This document shows, in pieces, positions 35,368 through 43,917 of a stretch of 64,000 nt of DNA (the stretch's first letter is position 1; each line of letters opens with the position of its first letter). Position numbers and translations under genes: made by a program. A model generated the notes under the pieces. That model was not told the DNA's origin. It did no database searches and saw only the letters and a program-made list of their open reading frames with translations. The DNA is from Bradyrhizobium sp. MOS003 (GTDB taxonomy: Bacteria; Pseudomonadota; Alphaproteobacteria; Rhizobiales; Xanthobacteraceae): contig NZ_PYFW01000001.1 in the NCBI RefSeq assembly GCF_003020125.1, positions 124,001-188,000 of the forward strand, read 5' to 3'.

Positions 35368-37020
35368 TCAGCACCCGCGCCGATAAACCCGCAGCGTCAC
35401 GTCCGGAAAGCTCATGCTGTCGAGCAGGCAGACGCCCTTGTCCGCGTCCATGCGGGCAATGAGATCGTCGCCGACCCGCGGCCCGACCAGGGTGTGCTGG
35501 ATCGAACTCGAGACGACGAGGATGTTGGACTGCAACAACGCGTCGCCCGTTTCCTGCGCGCTCCGAAAATACAGCTCGTCGCGTACGACGAGGTTCATCT
35601 TTGCCTGCGCCGCGTAGAGCTGGATGGCCGCCGACGTCACCGGATAAGGGCTCGAGAAGCCAACATGGAGCGGGCCAGGCGTTTCCGGCTTGATCTCCCG
35701 CAGCAGCGACCAGAGCCGCCCGGTTGCAAGGCGGATGCTCTCCTGCTGCTGCGCGCTCAGCGGTGTCGCAATGCTGATCTGGCCGATGACGACATGCCTG
35801 AGAAAGAGCTGGAGAACGAATGCGAGCGCCAGCACCCGGCCGGCCGTGAGAAGGGTGCGGCGGACGTCGTTGCGGAAACCGCAGCGGACGAGCAGTTCTT
35901 CGATCAGCTCCAGACTGGCGCAGCCATTGAGAACCATTGCGACGACGAACAGGCCATAGAATATCGCACCGAAATAATAGGTCTTGATCGCCGCGACGGA
36001 GGGAATGGCATAGGCGATCAGCACGGAGGCTAGCAGGACGACGGCGTCGCGCAGCGCGGCTCTTCCGCAGATAGCCGCGAGCACCAGACGCAGCAGCATC
36101 AGGCCCGTCCCGATGGCGAGCCAATAATGCAGACCGAACTGACCTTCTCCACCGATCGAGAAGCGCAGCAAACCGGCCAAGAAACTTTCGCCCGTCGTCC
36201 ACAGGTCGCGCTGACCGATGAAAACGTGAAGGATGTAGGTGACGGTCTCGACCAGAGCAGGCCCGATCAAGAGGGCCGTCGTAGCAAGCAGCGGCAGCAC
36301 GAACCGCAGCAGCACACCGAGGGCCTTGCGGATCGAGTGTCGCAATCCGCCCGTCTCCAGACAATCGACGAACAGCCGGATCGCAAATGAACTGCCGAGG
36401 AAAGCGAGCGTGGCAAAGAAGGCAGTCGGCTTGATGCTGACAGCCAGTGCGCAAGCAACGCCGAGACCGGCCAGCGCGTGTGCACCGCGATCGAGCACGC
36501 CACGGCGAACGATCGCCGCAGCAGCAAGGCCAATGAAGAGACCCGAGGGCAGATCCGGTCGCGCCTCAGTCACCGTGTGCCACAGCACCGGTACGCAAGA
36601 GACCGCAATCAGGCACGCCGCGATCTCGAGCACAGGCCGCCGCCACGCCAGCCAGACAATCCCGAGCAGAAACGCAAAGACCACCACAGCGTGGACGAGA
36701 TAAGGCCCGATGAAGCTGCCGGGAAACAGCGCAAACCCCGTGATCGCCACCATCGTCGAAAACGGCGCGTGGTCGTGAAGCAAATTCCAGACGCCGGCGG
36801 CGATACCCTGGTCTCCGACCGCATTCATCCACCTGATGGCGTCCAGAAAATAGGAGACGTCGTCATAGAGCGGAGGAACGGACAACCGCCCGTGCAGCCG
36901 TGAGGCTTCGAGCGATCTAGAGGCGACGATAGCGGTAATGCCCGAGGCGAGAAGGACGAGGCCGGAAATCCGCCGCCATGCGCTCCAATCCGTCCTGGCC
37001 CTCGTCTCCGTACCCACCAC
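35368..37020 (-). CDS. Polytopic membrane protein, glycosyltransferase-C-like
   Basis: A 550-residue protein with about ten to twelve hydrophobic segments. It has an early PPLYDDVSYFLDAIRW loop, whose acidic pair resembles the first-loop catalytic motif of GT-C (dolichyl-phosphate-mannose-type) transferases, and later ARPDLPSG. The last 120 residues are soluble (LHVGFSSPYPVTSA, LLQSNILVVSSS). A lipid-linked sugar transferase of the cell envelope is the best guess, with moderate confidence. The start is a GTG at 37020, or the adjacent GTG one codon later. The island boundary lies about 120 bases upstream. Confidence 0.68.
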   Translation of the reverse strand: MVGTETRARTDWSAWRRISGLVLLASGITAIVASRSLEASRLHGRLSVPPLYDDVSYFLDAIRWMNAVGDQGIAAGVWNLLHDHAPFSTMVAITGFALFPGSFIGPYLVHAVVVFAFLLGIVWLAWRRPVLEIAACLIAVSCVPVLWHTVTEARPDLPSGLFIGLAAAAIVRRGVLDRGAHALAGLGVACALAVSIKPTAFFATLAFLGSSFAIRLFVDCLETGGLRHSIRKALGVLLRFVLPLLATTALLIGPALVETVTYILHVFIGQRDLWTTGESFLAGLLRFSIGGEGQFGLHYWLAIGTGLMLLRLVLAAICGRAALRDAVVLLASVLIAYAIPSVAAIKTYYFGAIFYGLFVVAMVLNGCASLELIEELLVRCGFRNDVRRTLLTAGRVLALAFVLQLFLRHVVIGQISIATPLSAQQQESIRLATGRLWSLLREIKPETPGPLHVGFSSPYPVTSAAIQLYAAQAKMNLVVRDELYFRSAQETGDALLQSNILVVSSSIQHTLVGPRVGDDLIARMDADKGVCLLDSMSFPDVTLRVYRRGC

Positions 37021-37139
37021 TTGCCCCGTTACGCGCGTTCATCGGCGGCGCATCGTAGTGACACAAGGGGTCAGCGCAACGCGCGCGAGCCAACTTCAGC
37101 GAGCAGAACGCAGGCTTGCGAGGATCGGATGAATGAGGC

Positions 37140-37187
37140 GCTGGTGCCGCAAGAGGGATTCGAACCCCCGACCCCGTCATTACGAAT
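37140..37187 (-). repeat. att-type direct repeat: displaced 3' half of tRNA-Thr(CGT)
   Basis: These 48 bases are identical to 41967-42014, which runs from the anticodon loop to just past the CCA of the intact tRNA-Thr gene. Beyond it, similarity to the tRNA stops. This is the signature of integration by a tyrosine recombinase into the 3' half of a tRNA gene. Confidence 0.9.
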
Positions 37188-37320
37188 AACGGATATAGTC
37201 CAAACAGCACCGAACACCTTCGAACGCAAATGCCGCGTTAACCCCTTATATAACGGGATTTTTGCCGAGTTGTGCGGTCGAACGCCCAACGCTATCTAAC
37301 ACCCTATTCCGGCCGATCTT

Positions 37321-37339
37321 CTTACCCCCAGCTTACCCC
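37321..37339 (+). repeat. CTTACCCC tandem motif near the left att site
   Basis: CTTACCCCCAGCTTACCCC contains two CTTACCCC units three bases apart. A near-identical element lies at 41913-41930 next to the other att site. These are candidate integrase arm-binding sites. Confidence 0.5.
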
Positions 37340-37361
37340 GGCCGCGTTGGTAGGGCTCCGT

Positions 37362-38069
37362 ATGAGCGAAGGTGCAACCGTTGAGAAGAAGTCCCGCGGC
37401 CCCGCCCGAGCGTTGCCGGCTCTGACGGCCAAGACCGCCGCCAGCGCCAAGGGCGACCCCGCGGGCCGCTATGAGCTTCGGGACGCCGGCAAGGACCACG
37501 TACGGGGCCTAGGGCTGGTCGTGCAGCCCTCCGGCAGCAAGGCATGGGTTCTCCGGTACGAAGCGGCAGGCGTGCCCCGCAAGCTCACGCTGGAGCCCTA
37601 TAGCGATGAATTCGGACTGGCCGCCGCCCGGAAGCTCGCGAGCCGGTTCCGCATCAAGATCGCCGAAGGGGCCGATCCGGCCGCCGAGAAGGCGGAGGCC
37701 CGGCGCAAGGCCGCCGCCGGTATCGACCAAGGGGCGATGTTCTCGTCGGCGTGGACCGACTGGACGAACGCGCCGAAGCCCAAGAGCCGCAGCAAAAAGG
37801 GCTGGCGGCCATCCACAGCCTTGCGAGCCAAGCAGGACTATGAGCGGCGTCTTGAGCCGGTATGGGGCAAGCGGCGGCTCGACTTCAAGCGGCGCAACGC
37901 CGATGCAGCGACGCTCGAATTTGACGGCGAGATTTTGGTTAGGGACTTGGAAGAATGCCCGCGCCGGCTGAAGCTCGCACGGTTCATCGATCGGTTCGAA
38001 GGCGGCATGGTGTACTACCAAGGACCATTGAGCCCGACGTGGATTAGCCCTCCGCGCGCCGGACGGTAG
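37362..38069 (+). pseudogene. Truncated P4-type tyrosine integrase
   Basis: A 235-residue product from the ATG at 37362. Residues about 45-110 match the DUF4102 arm-binding domain (GLGLVVQPSGSKAWVLRYEAAG, LTLEPYSDEFGLAAARKLA). About 125-170 match the start of the SAM-like core-binding domain (RPSTALRAKQDYERRLEPVWGKRRLD). The frame then passes into about 60 residues that do not look like an integrase, and the catalytic R-H-R-Y domain is absent. Full P4-type integrases are about 400 residues. The gene was probably cut by a deletion, which would leave the island unable to excise by itself. Confidence 0.8.
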
Positions 38070-38254
38070 CGCACCCAGCTAATCCTTTATAATCGCTGAA
38101 CAAAAAATAATTGTCTCATCCGATTCCATATTGCGAATCAAAGTGTTATGTAGTTGGGGTGTGGTCGTCGCATGGTGACAAGGGCCCCCGGGCACTTCCT
38201 CTTTACAGGGGATAGCTATCGCAAGCGGATTTCGCCGGCCACACACTTTCCGGA

Positions 38255-38917
38255 TCAATATTGGTGATCCGTGCCTTTGGCCCAGAGGTCATATTCGTAA
38301 GTGATGCGATCTTTGATCAGATCGTAGGACCGCACGTCTTTTCCGCCGCTCTCCCATTTGCGTTGAATTGCCCAAGCGCAATAGTCAGCAACCTGCAAAC
38401 ACGGATCGGCATGGCAAGGCATAAAATCAGCCCGCCATTCTTTGACGCGCTTTGTTTGCCGCATGACGTCTGCGACGGCATCTTCGAAAGCTACCCTCTC
38501 TTTTCGAGTACCTAGAGACGCAGTCGTAACAAGAGCCTCAGAATTTTGATCCAGCTGCTTAGTCGCACCGAATTTGAAGTGGTAGAAATATCCGTACTGA
38601 TAGAAGCGAGATTTTGTATCCCTAACCTGGGGCTGCGCTTTCGACTTCTCCATAACAGTTGCCTGAATGGTGAAAGGCGCGTTGGTGATGACTTTGTACA
38701 CCTCATCTCTCACAGCCTGTTTGTCAGTTGTCGCATGAAAATACTCGCCTAGCTCAAAGCCCTCCCAAGCAAGTCGGCGACGCAAGTCGAGCAATTGGGT
38801 AGCGACTGCACAATCGTCCATGACGACGGTGCAGAGAATGAAGTACTTGCTCACGTTCTGTTGGCGGTTGAACGTGAAGCAACCGGCTTCGTCGGCAAAA
38901 ACAAATTTGTTAGGCAT
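38255..38917 (-). CDS. DUF3800-family protein
   Basis: A 220-residue protein with the DUF3800 layout. FVFADEAGCF at the N-terminus supplies an acidic pair (D8, E9 region), acidic and polar residues follow, and the C-terminal DPCLQVADYCAWAIQRKWE carries the conserved LQ-x-AD. DUF3800 proteins are often found in mobile and defence loci and are suspected nucleases with an RNase H-like fold, without firm biochemical proof. The ATG at 38917 is used. Base composition and codon use (for example TTT, AAA, GAA) differ from the core genes. It is convergent with the integrase remnant. Confidence 0.82.
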   Translation of the reverse strand: MPNKFVFADEAGCFTFNRQQNVSKYFILCTVVMDDCAVATQLLDLRRRLAWEGFELGEYFHATTDKQAVRDEVYKVITNAPFTIQATVMEKSKAQPQVRDTKSRFYQYGYFYHFKFGATKQLDQNSEALVTTASLGTRKERVAFEDAVADVMRQTKRVKEWRADFMPCHADPCLQVADYCAWAIQRKWESGGKDVRSYDLIKDRITYEYDLWAKGTDHQY

Positions 38918-39315
38918 TGAGAGCACCAAAAGCCGATGACGGAAGAGTCTCTAGTCCGACCATCAAAGAGAGCCGCAGATTCGATACACGTTTCCTACGC
39001 GTCGCAGCCCCTTCAGGGCAGCGCCGATTCGTCTTCCACCTGCATCCCCATGAGTTTTGGACCGGCGGGACTCACAACAAACTCGCGCCGAACAGATTCG
39101 GAAAGTTAGGAGCCTCGGCTGTTCCCGTCAACAATTAGGGCGACTTACTGAATCAAATACTAAATATGGTGGAAAGTGGGGATAGCTGGGAGACCAAATT
39201 TCAGGTTGTCTGGCTAACGCCCCGCAATCTCTTTCAAATTAAGCGCGTTCAAGACCGATTCGCGTTCGTCGGTTGCCGCGACACGCACCCAGTGTCCAAT
39301 AATCGCAGGCCGATC
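38918..39315. other. Divergent intergenic region inside the island
   Basis: About 400 bases separate the DUF3800 start from my chosen start for the HEPN-like gene. The last 150 bases stay open in frame with that gene (from 39166) and could be coding. The remainder probably holds divergent promoters; I see no RNA gene or clear operator. Confidence 0.4.
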
Positions 39316-39861
39316 ATGTTCACCGAGGTTCTCCACGAACTCGAACTAGCGAAGCAAAACTTTGAATTCGCTGTCAGGATGCTGTCCTATTGCGAGCAAG
39401 GCTTTATTCGCCCTGACGATTTCGACACGCCCCATGTAACTCAGTTGCCGAACGGCAGCTTGCGCTTCCCAAGCGGAAACTACTCCGATCAAGATTCTAT
39501 ATGCCGCGCTGCCAGCGTCAGTGTCGTGGTGGCATTTGGCGCGGCTGTGCTTGTGTTAGATCAGGCCTTCGAATTGTTCGGCACGAAGCCGGACGGCCGA
39601 TCGACAGACAACATAATTCGACTGCGCACGTTGGTTTACATGATCCGTTGTGCATACGCGCACCGAACCGCTGACCCGCGATGGGAAGTTCACCCTAAGA
39701 ATCGGCAAACATTGATCGTCGCGCTTCCGAGTCAAACAATATCTCTGGATTTGGCAACTTTAAATCAGGCCGCGTTCGATATCGATTGCATCGGTGGATA
39801 TATCGGTTGGTTCGAAATGCACGCTCTCGCAAGAGAGCATTTTCGGAAGCGATACGAATGA
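39316..39861 (+). CDS. Uncharacterised helical protein with Rx4H (HEPN-like) motif
   Basis: A 181-residue protein from the ATG at 39316 (MFTEVLHELELAK); an in-frame start at 39166 would add 50 residues that look poorly ordered. The C-terminal half contains LRTLVYMIRCAYAHRTADPRWEV, in which R-CAYA-H is the Rx4H active-site pattern of HEPN ribonucleases, placed after a hydrophobic helix as in that fold. HEPN proteins are common toxins and anti-phage effectors. The assignment rests on the motif and context only. It is convergent with the OLD nuclease gene, with 59 bases between stops. Confidence 0.6.
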   Translation: MFTEVLHELELAKQNFEFAVRMLSYCEQGFIRPDDFDTPHVTQLPNGSLRFPSGNYSDQDSICRAASVSVVVAFGAAVLVLDQAFELFGTKPDGRSTDNIIRLRTLVYMIRCAYAHRTADPRWEVHPKNRQTLIVALPSQTISLDLATLNQAAFDIDCIGGYIGWFEMHALAREHFRKRYE

Positions 39862-39920
39862 GGACGTTGGTGCCTGAGGCCGGCAACGCCTTCGCGAAAA
39901 TGTTTTTATCACACTACGGG

Positions 39921-41675
39921 CTAGGTGTTGGCGGCCCGAATGCGCTCAACTAGATCGGTGACATGCTTCTTTAAATCAAGTTGAGCCAAGTCCATGGGCT
40001 TGGAAGTGGCTAGCTTTGCGACTCTCACCTTGTCTGCACTCGTTTCTATTTTTCTAGCTCGTTTTCCCTCGCTTGCTTTCGGCCAATAGTGCAATGCGTG
40101 CGCATATGGCGATGGCTCGCAGGGAGAGTGATACTTAGCCGCATAAAGGGTCTTTAAAGACTCGTGCAGGCGCTCGAAGGGAATGTAGTTTTCAATTTCG
40201 CGGCCTTTAGTCAGCCAAGCTTTACCTCCCCCCTTTTCAAACTCGGCGATAATGCGTGACTTGGTCGCGTTGATCTTGGTGTGCGCGGTCGCCTTATCAC
40301 TGTCCATGATCACGCATAGATGCCGATTGAGCGAGCGCAACTGGATGAATTCGGAAACCTCGTCGTCATCTGCCGACAGATGACTCAGAAGGCGCCCGCC
40401 ATAAAACATGATAGAGTAGTGAATTCCCTCTTTAAGCTTTGGAGCGATCAGCCCGATCCAGTGCTGCACGTACACTCGGTCAGATGGCCCCTCTACCCAG
40501 ATAACAAAATTTGATTGGACGATATCTGACGCGCGTATTCCAAGTTCAGTACAGATTGCGAAGCGCTCGTGCCGAAGTACGCTTTCACTGATTTTGGTTT
40601 GCGAGCCGTCATTCGTGACATGAAAGATAGCTGCGCCTTCAGTATCGATGAAGCTTGGAGAGTGTGTCGCGACGAAGTACTGGTTCGATGTGTTCGCTTG
40701 CAGATAGGAAATTAGTTTCCGTTGCAGCAGCGGATGCAAATGGCTCTCTGGCTCCTCGATGCACACGATTTGCTTCTGACTGATCGTGCAAAACGTGGCG
40801 ATCATAATCACCTCGTGAATGCCGGTTCCGAGACTCGAGAGAGGCAGCACTTTGTTGTCCATATGGACTTGAACGTGTTGTCGATCGTGCGGGATCTCTA
40901 TCTTTGCGTTGGGACGCCCCGTGACAGTTTGCAAGAACCGGTTTATTTGTTCGAACAAAGTCCAATCGTCGCGCTTGTCATGGCCGGGATTTTGAAGCTG
41001 CGCCAGCCGATCAATGAGGCCGCGTCCGCTGAAGTCTTCGAACGCCTCTGAGGCTTTGCCGATCTGACGGTTGTTCGGAATGAACCGAACCGTAGGTAGC
41101 GAAACCGTCAGATTTTCGACGAACATTGAAAGTACTTGCGGAATCCAATGTTGGGTGATGCCGCCGCCGCTGGAACTGGTCATTACGGCCCACAAGTTCT
41201 CCCATTCGGACGGCCTTAAAACGTTCACCAGAGAAGCAATCAACTGAGACGTCACGAACAAGTCACTTGCAGGCTTTCCGCTTCTCAATTGCAGCCAGAC
41301 GAAGCCGTTTGGGGCTAACGCCTCGCTAATTTTGCTTATCATTGGCTCGTACTGCGTCGGGGACCGATCGCCCCACCGCTGGTGTGTGGCGGTCTTAAAC
41401 CTTGCCACTGACGCAGCTTTGAAATCAGACGCCGGCATTCCGATTGCAAAATAGAACGGTCCGGTTTGCGCACCAGTGAAGCTGTCGAGCTGTTCTGGCT
41501 TAGGCTCCTGCTTGCCGCTGCCAAGATACCGGTGAATCAAGTCCAGCACCGTGGACTTGCCCGAGTTATTCGCTCCGACAAAGAAATTGAAATCTTTGAA
41601 CGGTCCGAGTTCTGCCGCGGCAGGTCCGATGCCGCGAAAAAACTGGACTCGTAAGCCTTGCAGGAACACTGGCAT
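39921..41675 (-). CDS. OLD/GajA-family ATP-dependent nuclease (ATPase plus TOPRIM)
   Basis: A 584-residue protein. An SMC-like ATPase (about 1-385) has Walker A GANNSGKST (34-42), the signature-like LSSLGTGIHEV, Walker B IVCIEEPESHLHP and the H-loop VATHSP. The C-terminal TOPRIM domain has VIWVEGPSDRVYVQ (catalytic Glu) and LCVIMDSDKA (the DxD pair). OLD-family nucleases act in phage exclusion (P2 Old) and in Gabija as GajA. No UvrD-like GajB lies beside it, so this is not standard Gabija. The start is the ATG at 41675. It is the largest cargo gene of the island. Confidence 0.9.
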   Translation of the reverse strand: MPVFLQGLRVQFFRGIGPAAAELGPFKDFNFFVGANNSGKSTVLDLIHRYLGSGKQEPKPEQLDSFTGAQTGPFYFAIGMPASDFKAASVARFKTATHQRWGDRSPTQYEPMISKISEALAPNGFVWLQLRSGKPASDLFVTSQLIASLVNVLRPSEWENLWAVMTSSSGGGITQHWIPQVLSMFVENLTVSLPTVRFIPNNRQIGKASEAFEDFSGRGLIDRLAQLQNPGHDKRDDWTLFEQINRFLQTVTGRPNAKIEIPHDRQHVQVHMDNKVLPLSSLGTGIHEVIMIATFCTISQKQIVCIEEPESHLHPLLQRKLISYLQANTSNQYFVATHSPSFIDTEGAAIFHVTNDGSQTKISESVLRHERFAICTELGIRASDIVQSNFVIWVEGPSDRVYVQHWIGLIAPKLKEGIHYSIMFYGGRLLSHLSADDDEVSEFIQLRSLNRHLCVIMDSDKATAHTKINATKSRIIAEFEKGGGKAWLTKGREIENYIPFERLHESLKTLYAAKYHSPCEPSPYAHALHYWPKASEGKRARKIETSADKVRVAKLATSKPMDLAQLDLKKHVTDLVERIRAANT

Positions 41676-41966
41676 TTTTGAGATTCCCGACGCTGAGAAC
41701 ACGCAGCGATTGCATCTACGCGATCACTGCCTGATTCGTCGGCATTCGGAGGGGCCGCAATGCCCCTGCCCCCAACATTCTCAGGACCGCGGGCACCAAT
41801 AGCGCTCTGCTCCCCTTTCCGAAGGCGGCGCGTTGTCGCGAACAGCGATGCGGAGAAGATTTGCCACAGCCGAAGGTCACTGTTGGCAGCTAGCCGTAAC
41901 GGAGAGCCTCTGCTTACCCCGAGCTTACCCGAGACAGTTTTCAACAGGCTCGGAATTGGGCTAAGT
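41676..41966. other. Right island end, non-coding
   Basis: This stretch between the OLD gene start and the intact tRNA-Thr holds the second CTTACCCC motif (41913-41930) and presumably the OLD gene promoter. I see no convincing coding sequence in it. Confidence 0.5.
41913..41930 (+). repeat. CTTACCCC tandem motif near the right att site
   Basis: CTTACCCCGAGCTTACCC matches the motif at 37321-37339 with one mismatch over 18 bases and the same orientation. It lies 36 bases from the right att repeat. Confidence 0.5.
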
Positions 41967-42014
41967 GCTGGTGCCGCAAGAGGGATTCGAACCCCCGACC
42001 CCGTCATTACGAAT
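41967..42014 (-). repeat. att-type direct repeat within intact tRNA-Thr
   Basis: These 48 bases are identical to 37140-37187. They cover the 3' half of the tRNA from the anticodon loop, plus two bases beyond the CCA. Together the two copies delimit an island of about 4.8 kb. Confidence 0.9.
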
Positions 42015-42044
42015 GACGTGCTCTACCAACTGAGCTATTGCGGC
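41969..42044 (-). tRNA. tRNA-Thr (anticodon CGT)
   Basis: A 76-base cloverleaf with encoded CCA. The acceptor arms GCCGCAA and TTGCGGC pair fully, the D arm is GCTCAGTTGGTAGAGC, the anticodon loop TTCGTAA gives CGT, and the T arm is GGGGGTTCGAATCCCTC. It reads ACG threonine codons. The gene is intact despite serving as an integration site, because the island restored its 3' half. Confidence 0.95.
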
Positions 42045-42090
42045 GAACCCTGCCGGGGCCAAGGCGATGCCGGCCCCGATACGCGCGCCC

Positions 42091-42119
42091 CTGATATCGG
42101 GCATGGCCCGAATTGGCAA
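42091..42119 (-). promoter_or_regulatory. Candidate promoter for tRNA-Thr
   Basis: Reading the minus strand, TTGCCA (42119-42114) and TATCAG (42096-42091) are 17 bases apart, about 45 bases upstream of the tRNA 5' end. This is plausible but unverified. Confidence 0.4.
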
Positions 42120-42144
42120 GGACATGCCGGGTCGGAAATGCGGC

Positions 42145-43881
42145 TCACGCGCCCCAGCGGGACCAGAATCCGCGCCAGCCCCCGGCCTGGGCCTTGGGTG
42201 TGCCGATTTGTTCCGTAAATTCATCGCTCGGACCCTCGTCATCGATCCCGGGATCGTCGGGGGCCCGGACGATCGGGATGACCGCGGGAATCGGCGCGGC
42301 CGCGGGTCTGCCGAGGTCGGCGCGGCTCCGGAACACCGGTGTAGCCGCCGGCGGCGATGATTCGGCGGCCTCAGCGGCCGGCTGGACCGGTTCGGGGGTC
42401 GCAACGGCCGTCTCTTCCGTGGTCATCGGGGGCGAATTGTCCTGTGCCGCCGGCAGCGGTTCCGGTGCTGCAGCGGGCAGTTCCGCCGGGCCTTCGCTGG
42501 GAGCCGCCGTCACCCGCTTCGGCGGCGGAGCCGCCAGCATGGCCTCCTCGAAGGCCGAGGATTCGATCGTGGTCCCCTTGTCCGAAGGCAGGCTCGCGAC
42601 CGGCGCCTGCCACTGGAACGCATCGAGCCGGCCGGTGACCGGGGAGACCGGGCGCCAGCGGTCGCTGACATAGCCGTCGGCAGTCCAGGCCGGATCGTGC
42701 CGGCCACGCACCGCGCGCAGGGTCCAGGCGCGGGCACGGCCGCTATCACCATGCTCGGCACGCTCGATCTCGGCCATCAGCAGCGCGACGCGCTGGGTCG
42801 GATCGTTGACGTAAGGTGCGAGCACTTCGCGCGCACGCGCGAATTCGGAAGCGTCGATCGCGGCGCGCGCGATCGCGAGCTGACCTTCGACATGGCCGGG
42901 CTTGTCGGCCGATGTCTTGGCCGCGAGCGTCTCGACCCGCTGCAGGCGTTGACGTGAGGAGTCGCCGAGCTTCACATGCGCATAGGCGTCCGCAAGATCG
43001 GGATGCGGATTGGCGAGCCAGGCTGCCTCCACCAGCTTCATCGCACGGCGCACCTGATGCGCCTCGCTCTCGAATTTTGCCGCGAGCACCGCCGCCGGCA
43101 CCAGCGTCGGCGCGAGCTTGATCGCCTCCATCACGCTCTCGCGCGCGACGTCGCGGTCCATGGTTTCCAATTCCAGCGCGCGCGCGGTGAGCAACACGCC
43201 GCGCTGGCGGCGATAGGCCGGCTTGTCGATCAGGCCTGCGGACAAATTCGAATCGAGGATCGCGAGTGCGCCGCTCCAGTCGCCACGCGCGCAGCGGAAG
43301 CCGAGCACCGCATGCGAGGCCCAGGTCGAGGACGGCGACAGTTTAATCGCTTCCTCCGCGATCATCACGGCGCCGACCGCATCGTCGGCGCGCTGCGCCT
43401 CGATGAACAGCCCGCGCAGACCGAGCAGGCGGGTGTCCTCGCGCTCGGCCATGACGCGGAAGACGCGCTGCGCCTCGTCGCGATTGCCTTCGAGCTGCGC
43501 CGACTGCGCATGCAGTAGCAGCGCGAGCGGATCGTTCGGCGCATGCCGCCGCGCCGCCTCGGCGTGACGGCGGGCGAGCGCGGTGTCACCATGACCGATC
43601 GCGAGCAGACCTCGGGTGATGGCTTGGCGGCCCCGCGCGTGGCGCTTGTCGTGGCGACGGCGGCGCAGACGCCCCGGCGTGCGCCAGATCGTCGTCAGGA
43701 TGCTCCAGACCAGCACGACGGCCGCGGCAAACAGGCCGAGCAGGAACACGAATCTGGGAAGCGTCGTTGAGAGGCGGAAACCGCCCGCGGTCAGGACGAG
43801 ATCGCCGGGCTGGTCGGCAACCCAGGCCGCGCCGGCCGCCGCCAGCGCGATCAGAACGAGGAAGAGGACGATGCGAAGCAT
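42145..43881 (-). CDS. hemY: HemY-like tetratricopeptide membrane protein
   Basis: A 578-residue protein. Two N-terminal membrane helices (about 3-20 and 42-66) carry the HemY_N domain, followed by TPR-like helical repeats (HAEAARRHAPNDPLALLLHAQ, EEAIKLSPSSTWASHAVLG and others) to about 390. A long Pro/Ala-rich tail ends with QAGGWRGFWSRWGA. This HemY is the COG3898 protein linked to late haem synthesis by gene context and not protoporphyrinogen oxidase; its mechanism is unclear. It is the last gene of the hemD/mitofilin-like/hemY cluster, 36 bases after the previous gene. Confidence 0.88.
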   Translation of the reverse strand: MLRIVLFLVLIALAAAGAAWVADQPGDLVLTAGGFRLSTTLPRFVFLLGLFAAAVVLVWSILTTIWRTPGRLRRRRHDKRHARGRQAITRGLLAIGHGDTALARRHAEAARRHAPNDPLALLLHAQSAQLEGNRDEAQRVFRVMAEREDTRLLGLRGLFIEAQRADDAVGAVMIAEEAIKLSPSSTWASHAVLGFRCARGDWSGALAILDSNLSAGLIDKPAYRRQRGVLLTARALELETMDRDVARESVMEAIKLAPTLVPAAVLAAKFESEAHQVRRAMKLVEAAWLANPHPDLADAYAHVKLGDSSRQRLQRVETLAAKTSADKPGHVEGQLAIARAAIDASEFARAREVLAPYVNDPTQRVALLMAEIERAEHGDSGRARAWTLRAVRGRHDPAWTADGYVSDRWRPVSPVTGRLDAFQWQAPVASLPSDKGTTIESSAFEEAMLAAPPPKRVTAAPSEGPAELPAAAPEPLPAAQDNSPPMTTEETAVATPEPVQPAAEAAESSPPAATPVFRSRADLGRPAAAPIPAVIPIVRAPDDPGIDDEGPSDEFTEQIGTPKAQAGGWRGFWSRWGA

Positions 43882-43917
43882 GACGATCCCTATACGCGCC
43901 GATTGTTGCGCGAAGCT

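Larger units (their letters stand above)
37021..37361. other. Left boundary of the tRNA-Thr island, no gene
   Basis: The gap of 341 bases between the GT-C-like gene and the integrase remnant contains the 48-base tRNA-Thr 3' fragment (37140-37187) and a CTTACCCC tandem motif (37321-37339). I see no coding sequence in it. Confidence 0.6.

Noticed and set aside
37140..37187. A second tRNA-Thr gene at the left island end
   Set aside because: Only the 3' half is present. The 5' acceptor strand and D arm are missing, so it cannot fold into a tRNA.
39921..41675. Standard Gabija system
   Set aside because: The OLD-type GajA-like gene is present, but the UvrD-like GajB helicase is not encoded in the island.
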